Assembly (NCBI GenBank): GCA_963974345.1
Contig: CAXBBW010000013.1
Coordinates: forward strand, 73,734 to 137,733
Length of the DNA stretch: 64,000 bases
Source of the DNA: RHLJ01 sp963974345
Lineage (GTDB): Bacteria; Bacteroidota; Rhodothermia; Balneolales; Balneolaceae
Reading direction: 5' to 3'
Part shown: positions 36,501 through 47,900 of the stretch, piece by piece
Layout: the number at the start of each line of letters is the position of its first letter
How positions within the stretch are numbered: the stretch's first letter is position 1
Made by a program: the position numbers and the translations under genes
Notes under the pieces: generated by a model
The model's input: the letters and a program-made list of their open reading frames with translations, nothing else
Told to the model about the DNA's origin: nothing
The model's database searches: none

Positions 36501-39500
36501 AATATGCTCGGCATTTATAATATCCCCATCAACTGGAGTTGTTGAAATAATATCTGATGTATTTCCTCTTCTTCCTCCATAGCATACACCCGCTGTTGTT
36601 CTTGCTGTAGAAGTTCCACCTGTTCCATCTGCGCAAAGTGCTCCAATTGGCCCGTATGTTTGTTCTGCCCACGTGGTTCCATCCGAAAGTCCTGCAGAAC
36701 GAGAATCTACTACTATCCAATAGTCATCATTTGCAGGTGGAGCAAAAGAATACACCCCATTTGCATTAGTAATAACAGTTTCTATATAATTTTCAGAGGT
36801 TCCTAATCCTCCATTATTTAAATCTCGATACAGATGGACTTCAACTCCTGATAGTGCTCGTTGATCTCCAGAAGCGTCATTAAAATTAGTATCTCCATCT
36901 GTAGTTCCGTCTCCAGTTATATCTTCAAATACCGTTCCTCGGATAATGGTTGCAATATCAAAGTTTACAGTTGATGCATCGTTATCGGTATTCAGGTCAT
37001 CTTCGTTTACATTTAACAATGTTGCAGTATTTGATAATCCGGTTCCAGTGGTATTTGGATCGGCTACTAAGGTAAGCGTATCAATTTGACCGCTCGCCAT
37101 GTTTCCAATTGTCCAAGTATTGCCAGCATAACTTCCTGTAGTAGCTGAAGTATTCCCGGCATCTAATGTAAGTTGAGTTGTTAGTGCATCAGTTACGGTA
37201 ACCCCTGTTGCATCAGTGGGTCCTATATTTTCTGCTATAACCAGAAATGTAACTTCTTCATCTTGTGGAATTGGCGTGCTATTTAATAAAACTTTTGTGA
37301 TCTGAATATCTAGCTCACCTACTTGGTAATTTGCACTGAACTCTGAAGTGTTTCCATCTTCATCGGTTGCAGTTACCGTGATAAAATCTCCGCTTGCAAG
37401 TGAAACTCCACCAGGAATAATTAATTGAGAACTAAACATACCTGAAGGATTCGTAACCGTACTTTCTATATAAAATTCCCCTTCACCATGAGCTATAGAT
37501 TGAATATCTCCTTCTTCTATCTCTCCATTGTTATCACTGTCATTGTTGGCTTTAAATACCTCAATGGTAAACGTATCTTCAATTCTTAAAGCATCAGTTC
37601 CAATATATCCAGTTACATTAACAACAGTTCCGTTTGTTGCTACTGAAGTGATAATTGGATAATCAACCAACCCATTCGGCGAAGTTGTAAAGTCTGTATC
37701 AATTACGCCATCGTTTGCACTAACACCGTCTGGTGCTGAATTGGATTCACTTATATCGATTCCTAACCCCGTATTGGTAGCAATTTGGTTTTGGGATATG
37801 GTTATTCCTTTTATATCACGTTCATTATCTGAATTGATCAGTTTTATTCCGGTATCATTACCAGTAATAATATTTTTTGAAATCACCAACCCATTAACAT
37901 CTTCGATTACAGCTATTCCTGAACCCTGATTGTCTAAAATCGTATTGTTGGTTATTGTTCCAGAAGCAGGTGAAGTATCTCCATCTCTACCAATTTCAAT
38001 TCCAGCGCCACCATCAAAAGAAGAACTTGTGCCGGTACCTACATCTCGGATTAAGTTTTCTTCTATTGTCCAATTACCTGCTCCCGAAATTCCATCAGTA
38101 TCGGTATCTGAATCCAAGCTATTTTCAAAAATTTCATTTCCTCTTACTGTGATGAAGACATCTTCATTTTCACTATGAATCCCTGTTCTTCTTAAAAATC
38201 CGATATAATTGTTAAGGATATCTACAGAAAAGGAGTTATTACTATCATTGAAAAAGATCCCGATATTTCCTCTTGCATTACCAGAAGGGGTTGTGCCATC
38301 TGCAAATGGTCCAATAAAGTTATTTTCAATAACCCCTCCAGGGTTATTTTGTATTTGGATCATCTCTTCATCAAATCCACCAAAACCGTTAAACATACCA
38401 AGTTCACGTATGTTAATATTTCCTTCAGGAGAATTAATTAAGAAAATAGGATCGTCATTTGTATCTATGTCGAGTTCCTTTCGATTGAAATTTGAAAATG
38501 AAACAGCATCTGAACCTACCGTCGATATAGTTCCACCATCTCCACCAACATTCCCTGTATTCGTATCTCTTAGCTGATCTGGGTCTTGAAAGTTGTAAGC
38601 TGTTCCATCGAATGTAGTTCCTCCATCAATTATGGTTGGCATTAAAGTTCCATTCAGTGTAATTCTCCACCATGTTGCCCCTCCTTGGTTTGCAGTAACA
38701 GCAGGTACAAAGCGCATTTCGTTATCGCCATCAATTTGGTTGGCATTAAATGCAAACTGACGGAAAGACCCTTGATGCCAACGAGCAGAAGAACCATCCT
38801 CATCTGCATCATCAATATTTGTAACCACATTAAAACTGAATCCAAAATCGATATCCGATACTGAAGTATTTCCAGCAACTAATACTTCAATAATATGTTC
38901 AGCTGTATTTATGCTTCCATCTACAGGGTTCGTTGGGATATCATCGGAGACAGCCCCGTTTCTACCACCGTAACAAGGGCCAGCACTTGCTGAAGCAGCA
39001 GAAGTTCCGCCAGATCCATTTGCACATAATGCACCTGCCGCACCATAGGTTTGATCTGGCCAAGTGGTTCCATCGGTCATTTCTCCTGTTTGCGAATCTA
39101 CTACAATCCAATAAGTATCATTGGCAGGCACCTCGAATAAGTAATTACCGTTACCATCAGTAGTAGTGGTCTCAATATAATCCTCTGATGCTCCTAACCC
39201 CCCGTTATTTAAATCTCTGTAAAGATGAACTTCTACCCCTGAAAGGGCTCGTTGATCTCCCGAGGCATCGTTAAAATTAGTATCTCCATCCGTTAGTTCA
39301 TCACCAGTAATATCTTCAAATACCGTTCCTGAAATAAAGGTATTGAATGTAAATGGTACTGAAGTAGTATCGTTATTTATTTCTATATCATCTTGATCTA
39401 AACTTTGCAAAAATGCGTAATTATCACCACTAACTAATGAGGCTGTACTGTAATTCAGAACAATAGTGGAGGTATCCCCAACTGCTATGGAGCCTACATC

Positions 39501-41942
39501 CCATATTCCAGTCCCACTTGTATAACTTCCATCGCTACCAGAGCCAACATTCACAAATGTAAGTGCTGTTGTAAGTGAATCTTTTACAAATACATTGGTG
39601 GCAGCCGTTGGACCGTTGTTCGTTGCTTTTAATTCGAACTGAATCGTCGTACTTATACTATTAGTAATACTTTTAAAAACTTCAATATCTGCATCAGGAT
39701 TCGTAACTACATCAACATCTACAAATGAAGTATCATTGGCTGAGTTAATATCATTTTGATTTAACTCTTTTATAAACGCATAATTTCGCAGGGTTATATC
39801 TGCAGATTGTTCGTCTACCGTATAGTTTAATGTAAGAGTAGCGTCACTTCCACTGGTAACAGTACCAACAGCCCATTCTCCAGTTGTTGGATTAAATGTA
39901 CCTTGTGAAACAATACCATTCACAAGTGTAAAACCATCCGGGAGAGAATCTTTCACTACAATTCCAGTTGCCGCAAGTGGTCCAAGGTTATCCAGTTCAA
40001 GAGTAAATTGAATGGTTTCTCTCTCTGTAGGATTGTTATCATCTACTGTTTTAACGATTTGGAGATCGGTACTTACATTTGTTGTAGAAGGGCTATCAAA
40101 GTTATCAATAATACATTCTGTGAAATCGAATATCACTGGTACGGTAGTATTTACTGAAGCATTAGAAATTCCAGCTCTTACCTTTACAACCGATGTGCTT
40201 TTAAATATAGTATATACAATGTTATCTGTATCTACTTGCCCACCTGTTACATTTGTAGCATTATTTGCTGTAAAAATAGTGTAATCACCTGAACTACTTT
40301 GAGTAAGTTCAGAACCAAATTGCTCAATGGTGTAAGAGAGAAAGTCGGCGAAACCAATGTAATCTCGCAAAGTTCCCGATCCTGTTCCATCAATATCAAT
40401 TCCACTTACTGGAATTTCGTCGTAAGTGATTGAGGTGCCCGTTCCAGACTGAACAAACTCAATGCTAAAATCAACATAAGCATTGCTGCTCGATGTTCTT
40501 CTTATGCTCGGTTGAAAGGGATCGGTTAGTGTATTATTTATTGAATTTACTGTAGCATTTACTCTGTTCTCGATAGTAACGAGAGCATCTACTCCGGTAT
40601 CAACATTACTAAAACGATAAACCGCTCCAGTTAATAATGCGCTTCCTTGTTCTAAATTACTAGTTGTAAACGAGAATAAAGGTGGCTCTTGACAGGTGGC
40701 TCCAACTGGATTTCTTACCGTTAGTGAAGCTGAGGTTGTATTATTAGATATATTCCTATCTTGACCTTCGAATGCAGAGATACTAGCAATATTGGTGATC
40801 TTATTTCCTTCAGTGCTAGAATTTACGGTGGCATTAATATTAAGCGTATCTGAAATCTGGTAAGGAACAAGCCCTAGGTTCCATACTCCTGTACCTGAGT
40901 TGTAGGTACCCTGAGTTGTAGAATGAGAAGCATACGTTAACCCTGATGGTAATGCATCAGTTACAAACACCCCTGTTGCATTGGTATTATTGTCTTTATT
41001 CTCAACTACAACAGTGTATTTAACTTGCTCTCCCGTATCAGGACTTTTTTCATCGACTTTCTTTCTAACTTCTAAGTCAAAAACACTTGTTGTTATCGCA
41101 TTATTAAAATTATCTATTAAGCAAGGATCGAAATTAAAGGAGAAAAGTCGTTCTGCCCCAGCTCCAGTTGTTGAGCCTGCATCTTTAACACCAGCTCTTA
41201 TTCTGAATTTTGAAACTGTTTCATAAGTAGTAAATACTAAGTTAGTAGTAGCATTGGGGTCAATATTAGGAACATTAGCCTCTGTAGTTGACTCGAAAGT
41301 AAAATACACATCTGAGAATCCAGGAGTTAAAGCATTGGTAGCTTCTACTGTAAAGGCTTCTAAATTTTGGAATCCTACAAATTCTCTAGTTTGTACGGCA
41401 TCACCATCCACATCAACAGCTGATGTTGTAAAATCAATAAAACTCTTTAAGATTGAAGATCCATTCTGGAAGAAAGTAAACTCGAAATCAATAAAACCCT
41501 GAGAACCAATTCCAGTTACATTAGGAGCAACTTGTGGCTGAAAGTTTTGCGCTGTCCCAGTTGTTGATTGATCGAAATTAATAATTCTTGCACTGTTAAT
41601 ATTTATAATTTTTATTTCTGCATCGGTTGTACCGTCTCCAGTTACATTTGTATATTTATAAATTGTGCCTACGTTTGTACCAGAACCTGACTGTAATGTA
41701 GCCGATGCAAAGTCGAAGCTAAGAGTTGGCAAATCATCACACGCTCTTCTGTATTTGAAGAATTCTTCTGCTTTAAGAATTTCAGTGTTTTTTTCTATTC
41801 TTGGAGATATTTCTACTTCTTTTTCATTGTTGGTTAATGAAGTGCTTGCAAAAGAAGTACTCAAGAATACTATAAATCCTAGAATTGAAGCTGTTCTCCA
41901 AAAAAGGTTTTTTTGAGTCTTTTTTAAACTTTTAAATCCCAT
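33504..41942 (-). CDS. Giant DUF11/SdrD-like/beta-helix surface protein
   Basis: A 2812-aa exported protein (signal peptide about residues 1-33). Order of modules: novel domain A1 (about 67-280), DUF11 (285-410), A2, a divergent repeat of A1 (415-625), two more DUF11 domains (625-865), then two long tandem copies of an SdrD B-like domain plus right-handed beta-helix (about 867-1545 and 1661-2340) separated by a DUF11, then two further SdrD B-like domains (about 2341-2600) and a final DUF11 (2714-2812). It ends directly on the last strand (SYTVKIDD) with no type IX sorting domain. The ATG overlaps the stop of the 2417-aa gene (TAATG). A surface adhesin or structural role is likely; the function is not known. 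Confidence 0.88.
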   Translation of the reverse strand: MGFKSLKKTQKNLFWRTASILGFIVFLSTSFASTSLTNNEKEVEISPRIEKNTEILKAEEFFKYRRACDDLPTLSFDFASATLQSGSGTNVGTIYKYTNVTGDGTTDAEIKIININSARIINFDQSTTGTAQNFQPQVAPNVTGIGSQGFIDFEFTFFQNGSSILKSFIDFTTSAVDVDGDAVQTREFVGFQNLEAFTVEATNALTPGFSDVYFTFESTTEANVPNIDPNATTNLVFTTYETVSKFRIRAGVKDAGSTTGAGAERLFSFNFDPCLIDNFNNAITTSVFDLEVRKKVDEKSPDTGEQVKYTVVVENKDNNTNATGVFVTDALPSGLTYASHSTTQGTYNSGTGVWNLGLVPYQISDTLNINATVNSSTEGNKITNIASISAFEGQDRNISNNTTSASLTVRNPVGATCQEPPLFSFTTSNLEQGSALLTGAVYRFSNVDTGVDALVTIENRVNATVNSINNTLTDPFQPSIRRTSSSNAYVDFSIEFVQSGTGTSITYDEIPVSGIDIDGTGSGTLRDYIGFADFLSYTIEQFGSELTQSSSGDYTIFTANNATNVTGGQVDTDNIVYTIFKSTSVVKVRAGISNASVNTTVPVIFDFTECIIDNFDSPSTTNVSTDLQIVKTVDDNNPTERETIQFTLELDNLGPLAATGIVVKDSLPDGFTLVNGIVSQGTFNPTTGEWAVGTVTSGSDATLTLNYTVDEQSADITLRNYAFIKELNQNDINSANDTSFVDVDVVTNPDADIEVFKSITNSISTTIQFELKATNNGPTAATNVFVKDSLTTALTFVNVGSGSDGSYTSGTGIWDVGSIAVGDTSTIVLNYSTASLVSGDNYAFLQSLDQDDIEINNDTTSVPFTFNTFISGTVFEDITGDELTDGDTNFNDASGDQRALSGVEVHLYRDLNNGGLGASEDYIETTTTDGNGNYLFEVPANDTYWIVVDSQTGEMTDGTTWPDQTYGAAGALCANGSGGTSAASASAGPCYGGRNGAVSDDIPTNPVDGSINTAEHIIEVLVAGNTSVSDIDFGFSFNVVTNIDDADEDGSSARWHQGSFRQFAFNANQIDGDNEMRFVPAVTANQGGATWWRITLNGTLMPTIIDGGTTFDGTAYNFQDPDQLRDTNTGNVGGDGGTISTVGSDAVSFSNFNRKELDIDTNDDPIFLINSPEGNINIRELGMFNGFGGFDEEMIQIQNNPGGVIENNFIGPFADGTTPSGNARGNIGIFFNDSNNSFSVDILNNYIGFLRRTGIHSENEDVFITVRGNEIFENSLDSDTDTDGISGAGNWTIEENLIRDVGTGTSSSFDGGAGIEIGRDGDTSPASGTITNNTILDNQGSGIAVIEDVNGLVISKNIITGNDTGIKLINSDNERDIKGITISQNQIATNTGLGIDISESNSAPDGVSANDGVIDTDFTTSPNGLVDYPIITSVATNGTVVNVTGYIGTDALRIEDTFTIEVFKANNDSDNNGEIEEGDIQSIAHGEGEFYIESTVTNPSGMFSSQLIIPGGVSLASGDFITVTATDEDGNTSEFSANYQVGELDIQITKVLLNSTPIPQDEEVTFLVIAENIGPTDATGVTVTDALTTQLTLDAGNTSATTGSYAGNTWTIGNMASGQIDTLTLVADPNTTGTGLSNTATLLNVNEDDLNTDNDASTVNFDIATIIRGTVFEDITGDGTTDGDTNFNDASGDQRALSGVEVHLYRDLNNGGLGTSENYIETVITNANGVYSFAPPANDDYWIVVDSRSAGLSDGTTWAEQTYGPIGALCADGTGGTSTARTTAGVCYGGRRGNTSDIISTTPVDGDIINAEHIAAITYTGASITEIDFGFSYNVMSNVLDDADDDGSATRWIQGSMRQFFLNANQISGANTMRFVPTIAENDGSGNWWRITTISSAFPTLTDGNTTVDGTAYDFQNPDQILNTNSGSIGTGGTVGVDLISLSTFELKELDINTTDLEFITINSSSGNVVIRELAMYNGFTTGMIIVSNNPGGIIEDNFIGTMADGSDAGGGNDRSRSGIYYDGTNSFTSSITDNYLAHSRNHAIESINENAIIQITNNEIYQNAQQDVNSDGIAGIAEWFIQGNLIHENGLTTSDAIQGGAGIEIGRDDEVDEATGTIINNTILDNFNVGINVYDYALNVTIEKNIITQNGENGTATGAGIKLINPDNDRNIGGILITKNSFFDNEGLAIDIVTGATPTSVDGVTANDGITSTNFALNPNGAIDYPVIDSLTITGNQLTIRGYVGTLGNSINDVFSIELYKVNDDDDNDGEIESGDALSIAHGEGETYFTTIFTASDGTFEESFTIPGAVTLAVGDFITALAMDGEDNTSEFSANYDIQSAGGTISGFVYKDDNHNGQRENDEDGIEGVTIVLKNTTGTIICRSVETDANGLYQFLAVQPDTYTIVESASETTPTPDVCPVPEEDPTGYVSTTENTINLVVGGGTIQNQNFGNFLGFRLDGTVYQDDGLTGGTANNAVQDGEEAGLGEVTVTLTNSDDDVIQITATDEDGNYSFWITQAEVPNSAVVKIKQTNLTSFISTGGDGGTTSGTYNRTTDVLTFENTSGATYTGVNFSDVPQNRLITDGLQFAQPGTSVFFTHQFDANTDGTVTFTITNTPTPSNANWPTLLYLDDNCNGEINSGEEIISTPISMTRGESICLVVRTSVPIGVPDGGENAIILQADFSFTNASPALNQVYHRNDKVTVGDDVSAGLKITKEVDEDLALPGANLTYIITYTNNGDDPISSMEVKDSTPAYTTFVSATFSPLTSIGLTGCTITNPTVGESGAVIWTFTGTLNPGQTGTVSYTVKIDD
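34920..36950 (-). repeat. SdrD B-like plus beta-helix module, copy 2
   Basis: Second copy of the duplicated internal module (opening GTVFEDITGDGTTDGDTNFN). Copy 1 starts about 2.39 kb upstream in the gene. The DNA is clearly similar at the module start, while the beta-helix parts have diverged further. Confidence 0.75.
37310..39345 (-). repeat. SdrD B-like plus beta-helix module, copy 1
   Basis: First copy (opening GTVFEDITGDELTDGDTNFN). Shared landmarks with copy 2 include ASGDQRALSGVEVHLYRDLN, a CYGGR cysteine loop, a RFVP strand, and NTILDN turns of the beta-helix. Boundaries are approximate. Confidence 0.75.
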
Positions 41943-44900
41943 TAGTTACCTCCCCGCTGATTTCCATCTTTAAGGTTTTCTGGTAAGCGAAGTAAATTAA
42001 TTTTATCTGCATTTCTATATTCGAAATGAATCATCTCACCAGTTTCATTTGCAGAACTATTCATTATTCGAATCCTATCCCCAGAAATTCCCCAGTTTAT
42101 TAAGTATTCTTTTATTGAGTTTGCCCTTCGGCTATCAAAGCTTGTTCCTGTTCCTCTTAATTCAAGATATACGCTTTCATTACTTCTTAAATATGATCCT
42201 ACTCTTGAAACAGCTGCCTCGGTTTCATTATCTAGTACTGTGTTTCTTACACCAAAATAAAGTCTATCAGGTACTGTATAAGTTTGAGATCTATCGCGAA
42301 GTAGTTCATAATCTTCACGAGCATTTAATACTACAAGTAAATCTTTCATCAAGGTAATTGCTTTAGCGTTGTTCGCAAATTTAACATCATCACTTTGCTC
42401 AATCACTTTAAACTCATTTGCCTGTAGGTATTCGAATTTCACCTCATCAGGACCATTTTCATTTTCACCATAAATCTCTACTCTGCTATTTGGGATACCT
42501 GCCACATTAAATAAATCTAGTAAATCAAAGCTTAAGTTTGCAAGACGTTCATCCACAGGAAGTGTAATTCGTACTTTTGCATTTTGGTATTCTTTCAATG
42601 CCATTGCAATACGTTGGATATAGTACATTTGAACTTCATTTAAGCGTGAAGAACCTGGTCTTAATGTAATTCCTGATGGGACTGCTTCGTGTTCGGCATT
42701 AAAGATATACTCCCAATTATTTATTCCAGCAATTCGCTTGTTTACTTGAATGTCTTCAATCTGATTAATGAATTTAGCTCCAGGATCTAAATCATCTAAA
42801 TACACTTCTACTCTACGGTTAAGTGCCATTTCTACACGATTCAACTCTTCTTGCATAATTAGCTCTTCCCCTAAACTTTCATAGGTCATTTGATCTGGTC
42901 TCATTCCTGCAGCAATTAGATAAGCTCTTGCTGCTAACGCTCTTCGAAGTGCTAATGCATTATTGTATTCATTTGAAGACTTAGAATCGGTAAAACCGGA
43001 AAGGTCTAGTAGATATTCTTCCTTATTCATTAAGTAGCTAGCTACTTTATCAAGCATTTGAGCTGCTGGCTCGTTGATATAAGACTTATCGTTATCAAAA
43101 TGAATTTGCCTTGGTAGCACGATTTTTCTAAGCTCTTCATACACTAATGTTTTCGCAATTATAGTTGGCTCTGGCAATGAAAATTCAATATTTGTAGTAA
43201 TTGGCATTGTTAAAATCTCAAGTGGTGTTTCCTCCACACAAGATAGAATAGCTTCTTCGCACGTTAAGTAAAGCGACTTGTCAATAAGAGGTTTGGAACC
43301 TTTAACTCTTGTTGGAAGCAAATTATCAAATAACCTCTCATCAAATTTATAACTGAAACCAGCATATACACCTTGTCTGGAATAGCTATTATCAGAAAGA
43401 TCTTCATCATCATAACCAAAAATATTAAACCCAACAGCAAGTCTAAGGTTACGAGCCATTAAGAAACCAACTTCAACTCCTAATCCATAATCTTTAGTGG
43501 TAAAATCACTATTAGCTAAAAGGGAAGCGTTTATACCTGCATCCCAAGTATCATTTATATCGTGCATTACTCGACCTGAAACGAGCTCTAAAATAGACGT
43601 TGTAGAAGAAACATCATCTTCAATAGTTGAAGTTTTTGCAGCTAATCTCCCTGAGAAAGTCCACCTATCTCTTGGGTGATAGTTACCATGAGAAGAGAAT
43701 ACATGCGCTTTTCGAATAAACGCTAAGCCTGTGTTTTGTTCTTCATACTTATACTCGTACCTAAAAAGACCGTCGATTCTATTTCTATCTATATCTCTAA
43801 ATGCAGCTCCAACTCTAAATCTTTCCTGCACTCGGCTAAAGCCAGATACATCTGTTATTGTGTTTAATGAGATAATATTCTTAGCAAGTAGCGTCCAATT
43901 ACTTGAAATCTTTTGCCCATATCCGAAGCTACTTAAATAAGTATTTGTTGAGGATGCGAATCTAGCTTCTGCTCGAGTAGTACCTTTCCAGTTTGGATTT
44001 GCAGTATAAGAAAGTGCCCCAGAAACTGCGGTTGCATCCCCAGCATCTGGTCCTTTTACAGTAAACTGTCGTTCGAATCCTGCATTTGCAGTGAATCCGG
44101 GTTTAATTTGAAAACTATTCTTTAGTCCAATTGCTGCTTGCCCGGTAGGTCCATCCAATGCATCATTAACTCTATATTCACTGAAAACTTCTCCATTCTT
44201 CATATAGTTGGTTTTAATACCGAACACGGTATTATTTCTCTGAGAATTGCTTGTGAGTGTATTTAATCCACCAGCTGATGAAATAAATTCATGTCTTGCA
44301 TAAACTTTCCCTTTACTCAATAATCTATAGTCACCACCAAGTGCGATTAACTTTCGGTCGGCATCATTTAAATCTTGTTCAAACTCACCGAATACTGAAG
44401 CATTATTTATAAATGGAAGCTTACTGGTTATTTTAGCTTTTAAATTTGTGTTTTCTGTTGTAGGATTCGTGGAAGTTTCACTTCGAGAATAACGCATACC
44501 AATTTGTGCATTAAATCCTTGGAAATTCTGTTGTAAATCTACCGTTCCACCTAAGGTATTTTGATCTGAAGTATCACTAACTGAGTATAGAACTTCAGTA
44601 TTAATACTGGTTTTTGGAGTTAGTTTAATTTTTCCTTTAGCTCTGGCTTCCGTTCTTCCTTGTCCTAGAGTTCCTACCTTATTGGCAAAGTCCTCTCCAG
44701 ACCTTCCAACCTGAGCTCTTGCATCTATTACTTTTCCTCTATGTTGAACTTGAACCCTTCCTGCTCTCCCAGTTCCATCTAAATCAGTATTAGTTTGTGC
44801 AATTTCTCCAATTATTTCTGTATTACCATACTCATAACCAACGTTTGCAGAAGCAAGATTGAAGTTATTTTCTGGATTATTATCCTGTACTACACCTGCA

Positions 44901-47900
44901 CCAACTTTTAGATTCTTGGTTACATTTAAAGCGCCACTAATTCCGCCAATAAAATATTTCTCATCGGTATTTTCTACCTCATAAATTGCACGTATAAATA
45001 CAGGGTTAAATTGATCATCAATAGAAGAAATAGATGTTGTAAAAATCAATGTTCCTGAAAAGTCTTCTAGCACATAATCTTTAAATCGTGAAAGTCTTTG
45101 TACATCTAAAATTACTTCGGGCTGTTCTCTATCGTATGTAACAAGCTCAATAATTTCACTATTCTCAATAATATCGTTATCAGGAAGTACATACCTAGAA
45201 AGACCTTGTGCTTGAAATTCTCTTACACGATTCGTAGTCGCCGATTGACTTGTAAATGCCGTAATGTTTCCGAGGTTATTTTCTAGGTTTGCTTTAATAC
45301 CTGTTTGAGATCTACTATAATCTCCTAATTGCCTATTCTCATCTCTTTCCTGAGTTATGAAATCTCCATATAATGCATAGGTACGTTGTTTATCTAGCCT
45401 AATATATAATCTACCTGAGGTTTGAGCATCGAAACCTTTAATTGATGATTCTCCATACACTGGGTAATATTCATCTGGACGTATATCTCTAAAAAGTCGG
45501 TCTTCTTTAGCTTTTTCCGAATCATAACCTGCAGTAAGAAGCACATCTCCTCTCACTTTACCTTTTAAGAAAAAAGCCATTCTTGCATCGGCTTTGAAAG
45601 TATTAAATTCATATGCCAATGCAGTTAATTCTCTTTCAAAACCGTCGGATTCAGATGCCGAATTTATATTAAGAGGTTGATTTAAACGAATTGTCCCTTC
45701 AATAATACCCGCTGCTATCAAAGGTCTTAAATCTGGTACAAACCTAATTTTGGCCTCTTTCGAAATTACTCCAGCATTAGCTCTTATTGTAACATCTTTT
45801 GGCTCAATGGTAGACCTAATATCTAACTCGATAAATCCTTTTTCTATAAATATCTGAGTTCCAGGCTCATTAGCATTTAAATCTTGAATTTCCCAAGCTC
45901 CATCAGATAAATCTAATGTTACTGGTAGTACAGACCCAATATTTATACCAATGTTATCGATTAACTCAATACGCACTCGAGCTCTAGAGATTCCATCCGC
46001 AGGAATATCATTTTCTAACACTGTAAGTTTTATCTCACTTAATTCACCAGGTGCGTAAAGTGTGTAGGTTATCTCTCCTCTAATATTCCCAAATGGATCT
46101 ACTTCTAGTAGTTGAAATATGTTCTTACCAGGCTTTAAATCTATTCCGATATATTCATAACCAAGTACACCTTCTTTACTAGTAACTTGTTTACCTATTT
46201 TTGAAGCAGGTATGATCTGTCCATTTACAGTGAAATCTATTACTGCACCAATCCGTGCTTTAACCCATATATTTTTTTGGGTTACACTTAATGTATCTCC
46301 ATCAGAAATGTTAAGAAACCCGAGCTCTTTATCTTCTTCCCTAATCAGCTCTTCTAATGTATATTTTGGTCTAGAGTCGTCTATAAAATTTAGGGAATCA
46401 GTTTTTTGAATTTCTTGAAGCTTGGATTTCCGTTCTGCTTCTTCTTGTGCTGTTTCAGGAGGAGGTAGAGCTGTACTTGAACTAGACTTTGATTTTCCAG
46501 CATCAATAGTACCACTTGCCTGATTTCTTGATGATCCTCCATTATACTTTCTATCTTCAATATTGAAACTTTGGCTCATTGAACTTTGAAGTTCATTATT
46601 TTGCCCCCTTAAAGCATCAATCCTTCTTCGAACTTCCTCTAAAATTGAGCCTTCATCGCAATTACAAACTGCAAAATCTGCTCGATGGAACTCTCCCTTT
46701 TTAAGATCAACAAATCTACTTGAGGGATCATTAGCATGTCGGTTATCTAGAACTGATAGTGTAGCTCCTTTTGGAAGAGATGTATTATCGAGTTTAAGGA
46801 CATGTTTATTTGGTTTTATTCCATAGATAGTATAATTCCCTTCAACATCTGTAACTACATAAGTTCCGTTTTCGAGGTATAAACGAACTCCTGGAATTCC
46901 AATCTCTCCTGTATCTTGAATATCATTCCTATTAAAATCAGTAAATACCTTACCAAAAATATATCCATCATCACTAAATACACCACCTCTAATCTCGACT
47001 TCTACTCGGGCTCTGTTACTCGATCTAGCAATTAGCTCATCAGATGTTGCAATAGCAGTGTTTATTCCATCTCCTTTTTGAGCTCCAGGACCAACTAACA
47101 CACGATAATTAACTATTACTGTTTTTCCTGTTTCTAAAGAATCTACAGTAAAGGTAAGTGTTGGTCCCCTTCCTCCTTCTGGATCGTCAGCTTTGATGCT
47201 ATTAACTCTCGTTGTCCCCTTTATATACTCGAAACCCAGAGGAAGTTTATCTTCAATTACTAGGTTATGAACTGTATTTACAGCTTCACTTCTTACTTCA
47301 ACCGAATAGTTTAAATAGTCTCCAATCTCGGCAGTTGTTTTATCTACTTTTTTATCTGAGAATAAAACATTAATCGCCTGACCATCAAGAGGTATATCAA
47401 TATCTACTGCTTGGGCAGTATTTTCAAGAGTAAACTCCAATCCATAAGACGCTAAAGAATCTAATTCACGGTCTAACGGTTGAAAATTAAGACCCACTTC
47501 AGATGGGAAATTATATTTTTCTGGAGGAATTACTTCGACTCTATATGTACTTGGAAATATAAATGGGTAGGAGAATCTACCATTTACATCAGTTATTTGA
47601 GCATTTTCGATTGGCGTAGTTCCATCAACCGCAAAAGTAGCAGCTAAACCACCTGCATTTCCACCATTTCCTTGTCCAGTAACATCAATTATTTGTACAG
47701 TAGCCCCTGCAATTGGATCATTTGACTCACTATCGTAAACCGTTCCAAAAACATCTACAACTATTAATGCAGTAACTCTACCTGTTACTCCAGATTGGGT
47801 TAAACCAGTGCATTTCAATTCTGCAACAAGTTCATCTTCTACCATTACCTCAAGAATTTTATTTCCTTTTAATACTGGGAAATCAACTGAATTTCGTGTG

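Noticed and set aside
33504..41942. Horizontal transfer of the DUF11 locus
   Set aside because: I saw no flanking mobile element, tRNA or direct repeats, and codon usage looks like the neighbours; a real composition test would be needed.
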